This document shows, piece by piece, positions 9,401-17,917 of a stretch of DNA of 22,663 nt. This DNA is from Chrysochromulina parva (taxonomy: Eukaryota > Haptophyta > Prymnesiales > Chrysochromulinaceae), in contig PJAB01000644.1 in assembly GCA_002887195.1 (NCBI GenBank), forward strand, positions 1-22,663, in the 5' to 3' direction. Position 1 is the first letter of the stretch. Every line of letters starts with the position of its first letter. The position numbers and the translations under genes were made by a program. The notes under the pieces were generated by a model that saw nothing but the letters and a program-made list of their open reading frames with translations, was not told the origin of the DNA and ran no database searches.

Positions 9401-10327
9401 CTCGCCGTGTCGCCCGCGCTCGTGGTGAGTGCGGTGAGTGGGCTGGAGGTGGCGGCAGGGCTCGAGGCAGATAGCACCCCACTCGATGGCACCGCGCTTG
9501 AGCCCCCGTCGCCCCTCGATGGCGCCATGAGCCGCCTGATCGACGCGGCTATGGAGCGCCTCATCGACGCCACGAGCACGCTGCGCCTCACGCACCCAGA
9601 CGCCATCGAGGACGGTCACGACGGGATGCACATGGGCGGGCTGCGCGCCGTCGTGGGCGGCTCCTTTGCCGAGGCAGGCGCGCGCCACAGCCCCCTCAGC
9701 GACGAGCCTCTCGGGGCTCCAGCTCGCCTCGGCGCCGACTTGAGCGCTCGGCTCGACGCCGAGGCCGTCGACCACGGCTCGGGCGGGTTGGCCGACGACC
9801 CGAGCGTCGGGCGCTGGGGCTTGCGTGCGGCCGAGTGCCGCTTCGGCATGCGTGGCTTTGACGAAGCCGAGTGCGGCATGCGTGGCGGCAGCCCCTTTGA
9901 CGAAGCCGACGAGGCCCAGGAGGCGAGCATGGGAGCCCCATCGCCTCAGTACGCTCGAGAACTCGTCAGTCTCGTCAGTTCGCCGTACGCACCGCCAACG
10001 GTCGAGTACGCCCTGCCGCTCACGCTCGACTTTGACCAACACGGCGCTTCGGCCGAGGAGGAGGCGAGTGAACAGGGGGAGGAGGACGAGGAGGGCGAGG
10101 GGGGTGAGGAGGGCGCGCAGTCGGCGGACGCACTCTTCGCGGCCTTCTGCTCTCTCGAGGCGGCCTCTCGGCTGCGCGAGCGCCGCTACGACGACCCCGA
10201 GTCCGTCGGCGCGCTCAGCCTGCAAGGGAGTCTGCAAGGGAGTCCCAATGCGTTGCGGCCCCGCCAGACGCGCAGGACGACCTTGCAACTCGAGAGGCGC
10301 GACGTCACGCTCGCGTGGGCCTACTGA
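4895..10327 (+). CDS. Very large low-complexity protein with two cysteine clusters, function unknown
   Basis: 1,810 residues in one open frame; the ATG at 4895 has an in-frame stop 12 bases upstream. I do not recognise the family. Residues 1-420 look the most ordered: a Cys/His cluster (C81, C84, C92, C96, C106, H109) that could bind zinc, then a mixed alpha/beta stretch with VYLNLTGPLGLTTNDEAW and GMGYHLPPGATIVLVSIQDK. From about 440 on it is largely disordered: Gly13, a Q-rich run ending in Q9, Ser/Gly clusters, basic NLS-like patches (RPKRLRG near 624; PRKRAAD and RRSKRPLD near 970-985), acidic runs, an Ala-Pro repeat, and a second cluster C1439-x-C-x2-C-x10-C-x3-C1459. Internal duplications keep the frame, and the acidic and polyQ composition is plausible protein, which favours this strand over the long opposite frame. 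A nuclear regulatory or scaffold role is inference only. Short introns in the repetitive part cannot be excluded. Confidence 0.65.
6284..6322 (+). repeat. (GGC)13 microsatellite encoding poly-Gly
   Basis: Thirteen uninterrupted GGC triplets, in frame in the 1,810-residue gene, encode thirteen glycines. A similar tract occurs in the TBC gene at 20855-20899. Confidence 0.95.
6455..6490 (+). repeat. (CAG)9(CTG)3 triplet repeat encoding Q9L3
   Basis: Nine CAG triplets run directly into three CTG triplets, so the junction is self-complementary and could form a hairpin. It follows a Q/R-rich segment made of CAGCGC and CAGCAG codons. Confidence 0.95.
7645..7768 (+). repeat. 75-bp-period in-frame tandem duplication in the large gene
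   Basis: A 49-bp segment at 7645-7693 recurs at 7720-7768 with one mismatch. Both copies encode PPWLEELPRSVRELQS. Between them TCGGCGGCTATC is itself repeated twice, giving SAAISAAIS. The period of 75 is a multiple of three. Confidence 0.9.
8801..8862 (+). repeat. 12-bp tandem repeat encoding Ala-Pro
   Basis: About five copies of CCGGCGCCCGCC, in frame, encode an Ala-Pro run of roughly twenty residues in the 1,810-residue protein, likely an extended linker. Confidence 0.9.
8902..8970 (+). repeat. In-frame duplication of a YDELEHEVD module
   Basis: The module TATGATGAGCTCGAGCATGA and what follows is found twice, 43 bp apart at its first clear match minus small divergence, encoding YDELEHEVDEIYEM and then YDELEHEVDDEIHH. 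It is an acidic, probably helical segment. Confidence 0.7.
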
Positions 10328-10905
10328 GCGTCTAGCGGCACACAAGAGCAACAGCAACGACACTTTGAATGGCATGGGCAGGGGTACCTCGATCGAGCAG
10401 CGAGCCTGTGCCTAGCGAGTCGTCTCTCCGGCAAGATGAAGGGCGTACTGCGGGCTGGGCATGCCATACGCGCTGTGCCGCATTCTACATGCTGTGCCGC
10501 CGGGGGTGAGCGGAAGCGGGTAAGGGGAGCCGCGCGGTGAAGGCTGATTTCTCTTCCGTTGAGGCGTGGGTTACGTGTGTGTCAATGTTGGACCGTTAGA
10601 GCGGCGCGCGGGCGACGGGGCGTGCGGCCCTGGTCTCGCGCCGTAGACGACGTATCGGATGACGGCTCGGAGATACCACGGAGTACTCCACGCGTCTCTA
10701 GGTTTTTTGTGGCTGTATCGTGTATCCTCTCTTCGTCGCTCGGTAAACATTTTTATGAATTTTTAAAATGCCATTCGACAGCAGACGTGACGTGACACGT
10801 GAGGCGACGAGGGCGAATCGCGACTAGGGCGGGCGCCAAAGCTCGAGTGCGCTCAGGAACGAGCGGCGAGGACGGCGCACGCACAATGCGGCAGTAGCAT
10901 CCTCC
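10328..10905. other. Intergenic gap between convergent genes
   Basis: 578 bp between the stop of the large plus-strand gene and the stop of the minus-strand PP1 gene; both 3' untranslated regions must lie here. I see a 10-bp direct repeat GCTGTGCCGC around 10474 and 10491 and an AT-rich stretch near 10740-10768 (TTTTTATGAATTTTTAAAAT). No convincing coding sequence, tRNA or other RNA is visible. Confidence 0.5.
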
Positions 10906-12013
10906 TCACTGCTTGCGCCTCGGGGGCGAGGGGTTGGCGGCGAGGGGTTTGCTCTCGGGGGTGTTAGCAGCAGGCTGCCCGCCGTTCGCCGCGGTCAACA
11001 GTTTTGTCTTGTCGGCGGGCTTGAGGATGCGGAAGGAGCACATGAGGTCCTCGTCGACGCTCATCACGGCGCCGGCGTTGTCGAACTCGCCGCAGTAGTT
11101 GGGCGCCGAGAAGAGCGTCACCAGCTGCCGGTCGGCAAAGAACTCGAAGCCGTCCTCGACGACCTGGTGCGCGCGCACGATCAGGTCCAAGTCATGCTTC
11201 TGCAGGAACTTGGCGACGACGTCTGCGCCAAACGTGTACGAGACGCCACGGTCATTCTCGGCCCAGCCCGCAATGTCCGCCTCCGGGTCCGACCAGAGCA
11301 GATCGCACAGCAGCCCGCGGTCAGGCACCTCCGTCGGCCGCGCAATCTCCTTAATCTGGTCGGGCGAGTGCAGGTCGGGCGAGAGGCCCGCGTGCAGGCA
11401 AAAGATCTTGCCATCGACGATGGCGGCGAAGGGCAGCACGTTGAAAACGTCCTGGAAGCGTTTCCACAGGCCTATGTTGAACCGCCGCTTGCACTCGTCG
11501 TAGAAGCCGTAGATGCGGTTGATCGGCGCCGACTCGTGGTTGCCGCGCAGCAGCCAAAACTTCTCCGGGTATTTGATCTTGTACGAGAGCAGCAGCGCGA
11601 TGCACTCGAGGCCGTTCTTGCCACGATCGACGTAATCGCCCAGGAAGAGGTAGTTATTGTCGGGCGGGTAGCCCACGTGGTCGAGCAGCCGCAACAAGTC
11701 GTGGTACTGCCCATGAATGTCGCCCACGATCTGGATGGGCGCCTCCACCTCGACGAGCGCGGGCTGCTTGGCGCAGATGATCTGCGCCTCGGTGATGAGA
11801 TCCTCCAGCTCCTCGCGCGTCATACCGACCTGCGCGCCCGGCTTTTCTGCGAACAGCAGAGCACGGGCAACGGTGAGCTGCGACCAGCGGGAGCGAGGAT
11901 GGCCGCGCAGCTGCCTTAGCACTGAACGCCCACGCGGCGTTCGAGCGGCGGCCGCACGCACTGTCGCGGGCGGCCAGTAGCTTTGCTATCAGCGCATCGA
12001 CGTTCAACGGCAT
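10906..12013 (-). CDS. PP1: Serine/threonine protein phosphatase PP1 catalytic subunit, two exons
   Basis: Join of 11962-12013 and 10906-11846 gives 330 residues, the normal PP1c length. It hydrolyses phospho-Ser/Thr using two metal ions and works through regulatory subunits in cytosol and nucleus. Exon 1 encodes [17 protein letters not shown], the standard PP1 N-terminal helix, and the splice creates Lys18 and continues KPGAQVG. Metal-site motifs are present: GDIHG (59-63), GDYVDRG (87-93), GNHE (119-122), [17 protein letters not shown] and [19 protein letters not shown] and [10 protein letters not shown] identify PP1 rather than PP2A or PP2B. The C-terminus ends PSPPRRKQ, resembling the TPPR CDK site of animal PP1 with Ser in place of Thr. 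The 351-residue frame starting at 11961 is an artefact of reading into the intron from a GTG. It is head-to-head with the TIP41 fusion gene. Confidence 0.97.
11847..11961 (-). other. 115-nt GT-AG intron in the PP1 gene
   Basis: Read on the minus strand, the donor is GACA|GTGCGTGC and the acceptor is CTGTTCGCAG|AAAAG, phase 1. The join restores the conserved PP1 N-terminus (RDKKPG, compare RGSKPG in animal PP1), so the junction is well supported by protein homology. Confidence 0.93.
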
Positions 12014-12763
12014 CTGAAAGCAGCCGCCCGCTGCAATGCACGGAGCAGAGAAAGCAAGAAATCCCTTGAGAGATAGCGATGCGCGGAGGCGTTTGGGAAG
12101 GCCGTGAGAGCGTACCCTTGCCGAGACGGCGCTCAAACATCCCGAAATTCTCCGAATCGCTCTTGATCAATTCGGACTTATGTACGCTCCCAACGACCAC
12201 AAGAATTCCTACAGTAGCACGAGCCCGAGTCTTGAGCCTCAAGAGACAGGCGCTCACGAGGGCTGGGTCCGCGAGACACGCGACCACGACTACGCCGACG
12301 CCCAGCAGCGCGCGCGCGCCGCGGTCACCCGGTGACCCTCCTGGTTACCGAGACCACGGGAGCGCTCTCCCCCACCTTCGACCGCGCGCTGCGAGCACTT
12401 GGTAAACACGCGCGCGCGCCGACCACCCATGATTCCACCCGGTATGGCCTCTCGCGGACCTCCCCCCACACCTTCCTTGCACACCATCGCGCGGCTATCT
12501 CGGCAGCCGTCGTTCTCGCGAACGCAACTACCATACTCCTCGCTGCCCCCGCCATGAGCTTCAAGCTCACCATGGGCATGTCGCCCTCCTAAACCGCCCC
12601 CGCGCGGTACCCGCCATGGTGTGAATGTTTGTGTGTGAATGTGAATGTGTCTGTGTGACTTCCGCTTCAGCTCCTGAGTTTCCAAGAGATTTGGTTGCAG
12701 TTCTTCTCTGTGTCTCGTTTCACTGTTAACAAGTAAGCCCACTTCTTTCACGAGGGCACCCAC
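12014..12763. promoter_or_regulatory. Divergent region between PP1 and the TIP41 fusion
   Basis: A 750-bp head-to-head gap. It has a GC-rich middle (12240-12600) and a GT-rich, microsatellite-like part near 12618-12658 (GTGTGAATG and TGTGTG units). The middle has open frames on both strands (for example an 84-residue ATG frame on the minus strand, 12325-12579), but none shows a family I recognise. A 5' untranslated exon or a small gene of unknown family cannot be excluded. Promoters for both flanking genes should be here. Confidence 0.45.
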
Positions 12764-15700
12764 ATGCGCAAGACTGCGAAGTTCGACGAGACCGCGACAG
12801 CCAAGCGGCGCGCGCCGACAACTTCAAGTGTCACCAGGGTGACACTTCGGCTCGACGGCGGATGGCAGCTCGATGAGGCGAGCGGCCCCGCCTTCGGGCA
12901 GAGCGACGCGCGGTCGTGCGCCCGGTCGATCGCGGCGGCAGTGCGGCGGACTGGCCGCACGACGTCGAGTGCTGGTGGCGCGAGTGGCGCCTGCGGAGAT
13001 CGGCCATGGGCCGTGCGCGGCGAGGTGCCACTCGAAGACGAGCGCAGCGCGTGCGGGTGCACGGCCGTCATCTTTGCGGGCGTGCGCCACCAGATGCCCG
13101 GGAAGGTCTTTGGTAGCAACTGGCTAGAGCTACGCCACGAGCCCTCAGGCACCGTGCTGTGCTTCGACGCGGCGGGCGCGTTGCTGCGCTGGTCGGAGCT
13201 CTCGCTGGAGCTGCTTGACACGCGCCGCTCGGGCCTGCCTGCGTGGTCGGGCTGGACGTGCGATGCGGCAGAGATGCGCGCGGCGTGGGAGGCCTCGACA
13301 TACGCGACCTCAACCACCTACCGTCGGCGCGAGGAGTGGGACTGGTGCTATCGCTCCGACTACTGCGGCGCGCCGCCCAGCCGCGGCGCCGGCGCCCGCG
13401 GCGCGTGCGCGCGCCGAGCGGCCGAGCTGCTGAGCCATCAGCTGATCAGCACCGGGCCCAAACTTCAGTCGATGGGTGGCGGCGGCGTGGGCGGCGGCGG
13501 TGGCATCAGAGGCGTCACGAGGAGCGGCGGCGGCAAGGGCCTCGACAGCCGTGACAGCTGGCTCACTGCTGCGACCGGTGCGGAGCCAGCAGCGCCCACC
13601 GCAGCGCCCACCGCTCCCGCCTCCGAGTGCGCGCTCAATACGGCGCTCACGTGGAGCCCGTGCACTGAGGCGGAGGCGGTGGCGACGGCGGGTGCGTCGT
13701 CGGCGTGGGAGCCGGTGCAGGCCGAGGCGGGGGTGCTCACCGAGCGCACCATCAAGCTGTACGAGGACCACCTGGCTGAGCTCGGCCTGAGCCAGATGAC
13801 GGTGAGACTGCGTGAATACGAGCACGGCTGGGAGGTACGCGTGCGCTGGTACTGCGTGCTCAACCCGGGCCAACAGCCACGTCGCGGCGTGCCGCACGCG
13901 AGGCTGCGCGACACTACGTTTCGGATGCGCTACCAGAGTGGTGCTCTCGTGCGTGTCGCCGAGGAGCGCTGCTTGTACTTTGGGGGCGGCGGCGCTGTCG
14001 TGGGCGGTGTGGACGAGCTAGGCGCTGTCGTGGGCGCAGCTGCGCGCACCAACTGTTCGGAGCGTTGGGAAGGGTGCTCGGTGCTCAATGCAGACGAGAT
14101 GAAAGAGCACATGCGGATCGTGGGGCCACCGCATCGATGGCACGTGATGGCTCTCTACCCCCCAGAGCGCCCGGATGCCGACGGCGAGGCCGAGGACAAG
14201 GCGGAGGCTCAGGGGCAGAACGAAGCGCAGGAAGAGGTGCAGGTGAACCCGGCGCCTCCCTCGTCGCCCGCGCCGCCCGCACCGCCCGCGCCGCCCGCGC
14301 CGCCCGCGCCGCCCGCGCCGCCCGCGCCGCCGCTCCCGACGGCGCGGCAGGTCGCCCAGCTCGGAACGGCCTGCACAGCACTCGTGGGGCCGTCCGGCGG
14401 TCTGGTCATCTCCGCAGCAGCCGGCAGCCACCGGCTGGCGGCGCTGCGTCACGGGGAGGTGCACTGGACGGCGGTGCACCGCCACGTCGAGGCGCTCGCT
14501 TTTGTGGCCTTTGCTGACGGGGCGGCTAGTGGGATTGAGAGCGGTCTCGTCCTCTCTACCGGCTCTGACGGCCACGTTCGTGCCTGGGATGCGGTTGGGG
14601 GCACACCGGTAGGCGCAGTCTGCTTGAGCGGCGAGGGAGCGGACCATGCCTACGATGGTGCATGCATCGTGCAGGGCGTGGCGGCGTGCGGGGCAGAGCA
14701 CGTCGCAGCCGCGTGCGGTGCCAGCGTTTTCCTCCTTCGCTGTACTCTTCCGACCACAGAAGCCCGGGATGGCAACTACTTACCTGGAAGTGGCGCCCCG
14801 GCGGCGGCGGCTACGGCGGCGGCTATGGAGGTGGTGGGGCGGCGGCCTCGGCTGCCAAGCATCGTCACCGACCTGTGCTACAGCCGATCGAGCAGCATGG
14901 CGACAGCGACAGCTGCCTGCAGCCCGTCAAAGCTTGTCAGCCTTGCGGTGGGTACGTTGCACAGCGGAGTCTTCGTGTGGCAAGGCGTTGGGCTCGGCGA
15001 CCCGAACGCGCCACCGCAGGTAGTACTTGCATGCGCGGGCTCCATTCAATCCATAGCCCCCCTCGCTACGCTGAACGGTTCCCTTGCTGGTGGGTACGTG
15101 GCGCGTTGTGGGGACCGCACCGTACGCCTGTGGAGCGCTCCTCATAGCGCTCCACATAGCGCTCCACATGCGCCTACAGTAGCTCCCGCGGCTGCTGTTG
15201 GCGGCGGGGGGGGGGCGGCGGTGACCGGAGCCCGCCAGGAGGGCGGCGCGGTGTCCATCTTCACGCCGATGACCCTCGGGGGGCTGTCGGCAGGTCCGCG
15301 CAGTGGTCCCCAAGTCGCCACTGCCACCCTGGCGGCGGTGGCGGCTATCGGGAGCGGCCCGCCCGACGAGCTCCGACCTCCCGACGAGCTCCGATCTCCC
15401 GACGAGCTTTCCCACAGGCCTCCCGACGAGCTGCTTTTGACCATGGCGGACGGCGCGGCAGGCGTCGTCAGCTGGCGTCTCCCTAGCGAGCTCGCGCAGC
15501 CGTGCACCGCCGAGAACGAAGCCCTCGGGGTCGATTCCCGTCGTGCGAGGCGCACCGCTCTACCGGGGCGAGTGCTCTGCCTGACGATATGCTCGGTACC
15601 GCGCCCGCCGGCCCGCCGACACCCGATGTGGCTGCTTGCGTGTGCGATGGACGATGGCACCATCATAATGCTGACGCTCGCCTCTGATGCTGAAGACGAC

Positions 15701-16486
15701 GCGCCTGCCGCCTTCGAAAGGACCGACACGCTGAGCTGGCAGCGCACGAACACGCTCGTCTTGCAGCCGGCGGCGGCGGAGGCGGCCATGACTCCGGGAA
15801 GCGCCGCGGCGGTGGTGCAGCTCGCATGGTCTGCGGATGGCAAGTGGCTGATCGCCGGCACTGCGGATGGCGCGCTGCACGCTGTGGATGTGGCCGCACT
15901 TTTGGCTTCTGAGCTGCAGCTCGTCGCGCCAGCGAAGACGATCATCGTGCGACCTATGGCCGACGCTGATCTGACCCAATGTGCCGACATCGAGGCGCAA
16001 AGCTATCCCAATTGTGAAGGACTCGACATGTTCATTCGCGAGCTCAATCACTATCGTAGAGGATGCTGGGTTGCTCAGGACGTAGCCAGCGGCTCGGTGG
16101 CTGGCTACGCGATCTTCATGCCAGCTCGATTCCGCGACTGTCCCCGTGAGCTTTCGGCGAAAGGGCCGCTCGCTATGCCCGCTGCTGACGCCGATGATCG
16201 TACGCTGTACCTGCACGATCTTGCCGTTGGTCCCAAATGCCGTGGCCTTGGTGTTGCCGCGCGCTTGCTCCAGTGCGTGGTCGAGGGTGCAATCCACGAG
16301 TCGTGCGACCGCATCACGCTCACGTCCGTCTGCGGGTCGCGAGCATTCTGGCAGCGTCGTGGGTTTGAAGTTCTGGCACCGATCGCGCTCCCTGAGACGG
16401 CGGCACTGCGGCTACGAGCGTACCCACAAGACCTTGGCGACGTGTGTATGATGCAGCGGCGGATTGACGCCAGCTCCAAGAGATGA
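12764..16486 (+). CDS. TIP41-like / WD40-like propeller / GNAT acetyltransferase fusion protein
   Basis: 1,240 residues in one open frame from the ATG at 12764. TIP41-like region, about 111-400: VFGSNWLELRH, WDWCYRSDYCG (192-202), TIKLYEDHLAELGL (329-342), VRLREYEHGWEVRVRWY and LRDTTFRMRYQSGALVRV match the order of conserved blocks in TIP41/TIPRL, regulators that bind PP2A-type catalytic subunits. A Gly/Ala-rich insert of about 120 residues separates the second and third blocks. A Pro-Ala hinge (about 495-524) leads to a divergent WD40-like propeller (about 530-1045) with STGSDGHVRAWDA, GDRTVRLWS and LAWSADGKWLIAGTADG. The GNAT domain (about 1058-1235) starts IIVRPMADADLTQ and has LYLHDLAVGPKCRGLGVAAR with the acetyl-CoA motif R1160-x-x-G-x-A, then RAFWQRRGFEV. 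Only about a dozen residues separate propeller and GNAT, and no Met precedes the first GNAT strand, which argues for a true fusion. It may couple phosphatase control to acetylation (inference). Confidence 0.85.
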   Translation: MRKTAKFDETATAKRRAPTTSSVTRVTLRLDGGWQLDEASGPAFGQSDARSCARSIAAAVRRTGRTTSSAGGASGACGDRPWAVRGEVPLEDERSACGCTAVIFAGVRHQMPGKVFGSNWLELRHEPSGTVLCFDAAGALLRWSELSLELLDTRRSGLPAWSGWTCDAAEMRAAWEASTYATSTTYRRREEWDWCYRSDYCGAPPSRGAGARGACARRAAELLSHQLISTGPKLQSMGGGGVGGGGGIRGVTRSGGGKGLDSRDSWLTAATGAEPAAPTAAPTAPASECALNTALTWSPCTEAEAVATAGASSAWEPVQAEAGVLTERTIKLYEDHLAELGLSQMTVRLREYEHGWEVRVRWYCVLNPGQQPRRGVPHARLRDTTFRMRYQSGALVRVAEERCLYFGGGGAVVGGVDELGAVVGAAARTNCSERWEGCSVLNADEMKEHMRIVGPPHRWHVMALYPPERPDADGEAEDKAEAQGQNEAQEEVQVNPAPPSSPAPPAPPAPPAPPAPPAPPAPPLPTARQVAQLGTACTALVGPSGGLVISAAAGSHRLAALRHGEVHWTAVHRHVEALAFVAFADGAASGIESGLVLSTGSDGHVRAWDAVGGTPVGAVCLSGEGADHAYDGACIVQGVAACGAEHVAAACGASVFLLRCTLPTTEARDGNYLPGSGAPAAAATAAAMEVVGRRPRLPSIVTDLCYSRSSSMATATAACSPSKLVSLAVGTLHSGVFVWQGVGLGDPNAPPQVVLACAGSIQSIAPLATLNGSLAGGYVARCGDRTVRLWSAPHSAPHSAPHAPTVAPAAAVGGGGGAAVTGARQEGGAVSIFTPMTLGGLSAGPRSGPQVATATLAAVAAIGSGPPDELRPPDELRSPDELSHRPPDELLLTMADGAAGVVSWRLPSELAQPCTAENEALGVDSRRARRTALPGRVLCLTICSVPRPPARRHPMWLLACAMDDGTIIMLTLASDAEDDAPAAFERTDTLSWQRTNTLVLQPAAAEAAMTPGSAAAVVQLAWSADGKWLIAGTADGALHAVDVAALLASELQLVAPAKTIIVRPMADADLTQCADIEAQSYPNCEGLDMFIRELNHYRRGCWVAQDVASGSVAGYAIFMPARFRDCPRELSAKGPLAMPAADADDRTLYLHDLAVGPKCRGLGVAARLLQCVVEGAIHESCDRITLTSVCGSRAFWQRRGFEVLAPIALPETAALRLRAYPQDLGDVCMMQRRIDASSKR
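12826..12847. repeat. Perfect 10-bp inverted repeat with 2-nt spacer inside the TIP41-fusion 5' coding region
   Basis: AAGTGTCACC, then AG, then GGTGACACTT: the two arms are exact reverse complements. It lies about 60 bases into the reading frame (TSSVTRVTL). The RNA could form a stable hairpin if the loop opens; as DNA it is a near-palindromic binding-site candidate. Confidence 0.9.
14267..14332 (+). repeat. 9-bp tandem repeat encoding the Pro-Ala hinge
   Basis: The unit CCCGCGCCG (one copy with GCA) repeats about seven times, encoding the Ala-Pro-Pro run between the TIP41-like and WD40-like parts of the fusion. It is in frame and likely gives an extended, flexible linker. Confidence 0.92.
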
Positions 16487-16864
16487 TATGGCAGGGCAGC
16501 TCAGCACGCGGAACATCGTCATCACGCCGACTACGGCTCCTGTACCCGCTCGACCCAGGCAGCGTGTGTGCTGTGCTCTCGTGAATCGTCGATGCGTCTG
16601 TCGTGCTGAGCCGTGAGCGCAAACATTTTTGGTTTTTTGTCGCGCGCTGAAGTACCGGAATTGCGACCGAGAGTCCTTAACAAATTAGGCCGTTCGTCAG
16701 AATCATACAGCGGCGCAGTTTCGCCAACGCGCAACCCGGCCAGAACACGGCCACCGCACAAGATCAAGAAGGCTCGCGGCGCGCCGCGGCGGGTTCAGCT
16801 GTGAGTAACTAGAATCGCGTAATACGACACAGGTCGCTCCCACACAGCTCGTTTCGCTTGCGTT
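16487..16864. other. Intergenic gap between convergent genes
   Basis: 378 bp between the stops of the TIP41 fusion (plus) and the GST gene (minus). It is 3' untranslated sequence of both. A short basic frame on the plus strand (16613-16804) starts only at a GTG and matches nothing I know. A GC palindrome-like run (CGCGGCGCGCCGCGG) lies near 16776. No RNA gene seen. Confidence 0.5.
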
Positions 16865-17689
16865 CTAAAATTCGTTGATGAGCTTGGTGCGCTCCTCGAG
16901 CCACTTCTTGACGTTCTCATGGTTGGCGACCGAGGCGATGCAGGCCTTGATCTTGGGGCACTTGTCGAGGGCGGCGTCGGTACGCGCGGCGGAGGTGAAC
17001 GGCTCACTCAGATCTCCCAGCTTATCAGCGAACGTGTTATAGAGCTGCACGTCGGCCAGGCTGAGCTTGCCGCCCACCGCGAAGCCATCATCGCCGACAA
17101 GCTTCTCCATGCGGTAGAGGTACCACTTGAGCTGGCGGCCCGAGCTCTTGCTTTGGTCCGCCGGCCCCTCGTAGTCAGTGGCCACCTCAGAGTCGAAAAA
17201 ATTCGCGAGCGCCTCCGCCTTCGGCTCGCTCCCATAGGGGACAAGCTTGCGGAAGGCCATGTGCAGCTCCTTGAGGTGCTCGCCGAACTCAATGATCTTG
17301 GCGGCCTCGAACGTGCTCGAGCCCATCAGGCCGCACTCACTCGCAATGTAAAAGTTGATCGCCGCAGATTGACCAATAGTCCCGTCCACGCAGTCGATTG
17401 TTGGCAGGCGCCCAAGGTTGGCATCGAGCGCGTGTCCCATACCCTTGGTTGCATCGTAGTCGCCCTGGAGGCGCCAGTCCTCATACTCCTTTCCAGCGAT
17501 GGCGAGGCAAAAGCGAGGCACCTCCATCAGGCCGCGGCCGGCCCAGTAGTTGCACCTCATGCCCACCAATTTCTCTTTAGGCTCGCACTTCGTGGGCGCG
17601 GCCGCGTAGGCGGTGATAGAGGTCGCGCTGCCAACGACGGCAAAGGCGAGCGGCGAGCGGAGAGAACGGCGAATGAGTGCGGAGATCAT
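16865..17689 (-). CDS. Sigma-like glutathione S-transferase with N-terminal targeting segment
   Basis: 274 residues from the ATG at 17689; the frame is open further upstream, but that part (to 17914) is AT-rich, lacks GST similarity and starts at GTG. Residues 1-30 (basic RRSLRS, then hydrophobic SPLAFAVVGSATSITAYA) look like a mitochondrial or ER/plastid targeting segment. The thioredoxin-fold half (about 41-122) has YWAGRG with the likely catalytic Tyr48, AGKEYEDWRL, the cis-Pro loop LGRLPTIDCVDG and the glutathione-binding QSAAI, all sigma/prostaglandin-D-synthase-like. The helical half (about 130-274) includes GGKLSLADVQLYN. It conjugates glutathione to electrophiles or acts on lipid peroxides; the substrate cannot be told from sequence. 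About 230 bp separate its start from the stop of the PQ-loop gene, transcribed in the same direction. Confidence 0.9.
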   Translation of the reverse strand: MISALIRRSLRSPLAFAVVGSATSITAYAAAPTKCEPKEKLVGMRCNYWAGRGLMEVPRFCLAIAGKEYEDWRLQGDYDATKGMGHALDANLGRLPTIDCVDGTIGQSAAINFYIASECGLMGSSTFEAAKIIEFGEHLKELHMAFRKLVPYGSEPKAEALANFFDSEVATDYEGPADQSKSSGRQLKWYLYRMEKLVGDDGFAVGGKLSLADVQLYNTFADKLGDLSEPFTSAARTDAALDKCPKIKACIASVANHENVKKWLEERTKLINEF

Positions 17690-17917
17690 GCCGCGCTCGT
17701 GTGTGCCGTCGCGCGGCACGCGGGGGGGGAGAAGGAAGTGTGCAGAGGGTGTGAACGTTAACACGACAGACGTGGGTTCGTTTTGTTCTGGTTCACAGTG
17801 GGGTGAAAACTTGACATAAATTCTATCCACTTCCAAATAACTTCCACAGTGGCGATTCACGTGGCAGCTTGGCGTGGCCATTGGAGCTATGTGGGGATCG
17901 GTGGGGATAGCCAAGCA

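Noticed and set aside
7787..10375. 862-residue open frame on the minus strand opposite the large gene
   Set aside because: It starts and runs in strongly GC-rich DNA where antisense frames stay open by chance; its product is Arg/Gly-rich low complexity with no domain, while the plus frame has in-frame duplications and balanced composition.
11847..11961. PP1 beginning at 11961 with a longer Arg-rich N-terminus
   Set aside because: That segment is the intron; the start would be GTG and it replaces the conserved PP1 N-terminal helix found intact in exon 1.
12325..12579. 84-residue minus-strand frame with a mitochondrial-looking start (MPMVSLKLMAGAARSMVVAF)
   Set aside because: A faint resemblance to the start of Tim16/Magmas is not followed by its J-like domain; the frame ends soon after and the opposite strand is also open.
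16613..16804. 63-residue basic plus-strand frame after the TIP41 fusion
   Set aside because: GTG start, no family and position in the convergent 3' gap.
17690..17914. 75-residue N-terminal extension of the GST frame
   Set aside because: It begins at GTG, is less GC-rich than the coding part, and has no GST similarity; the ATG at 17689 gives a targeting-type N-terminus.
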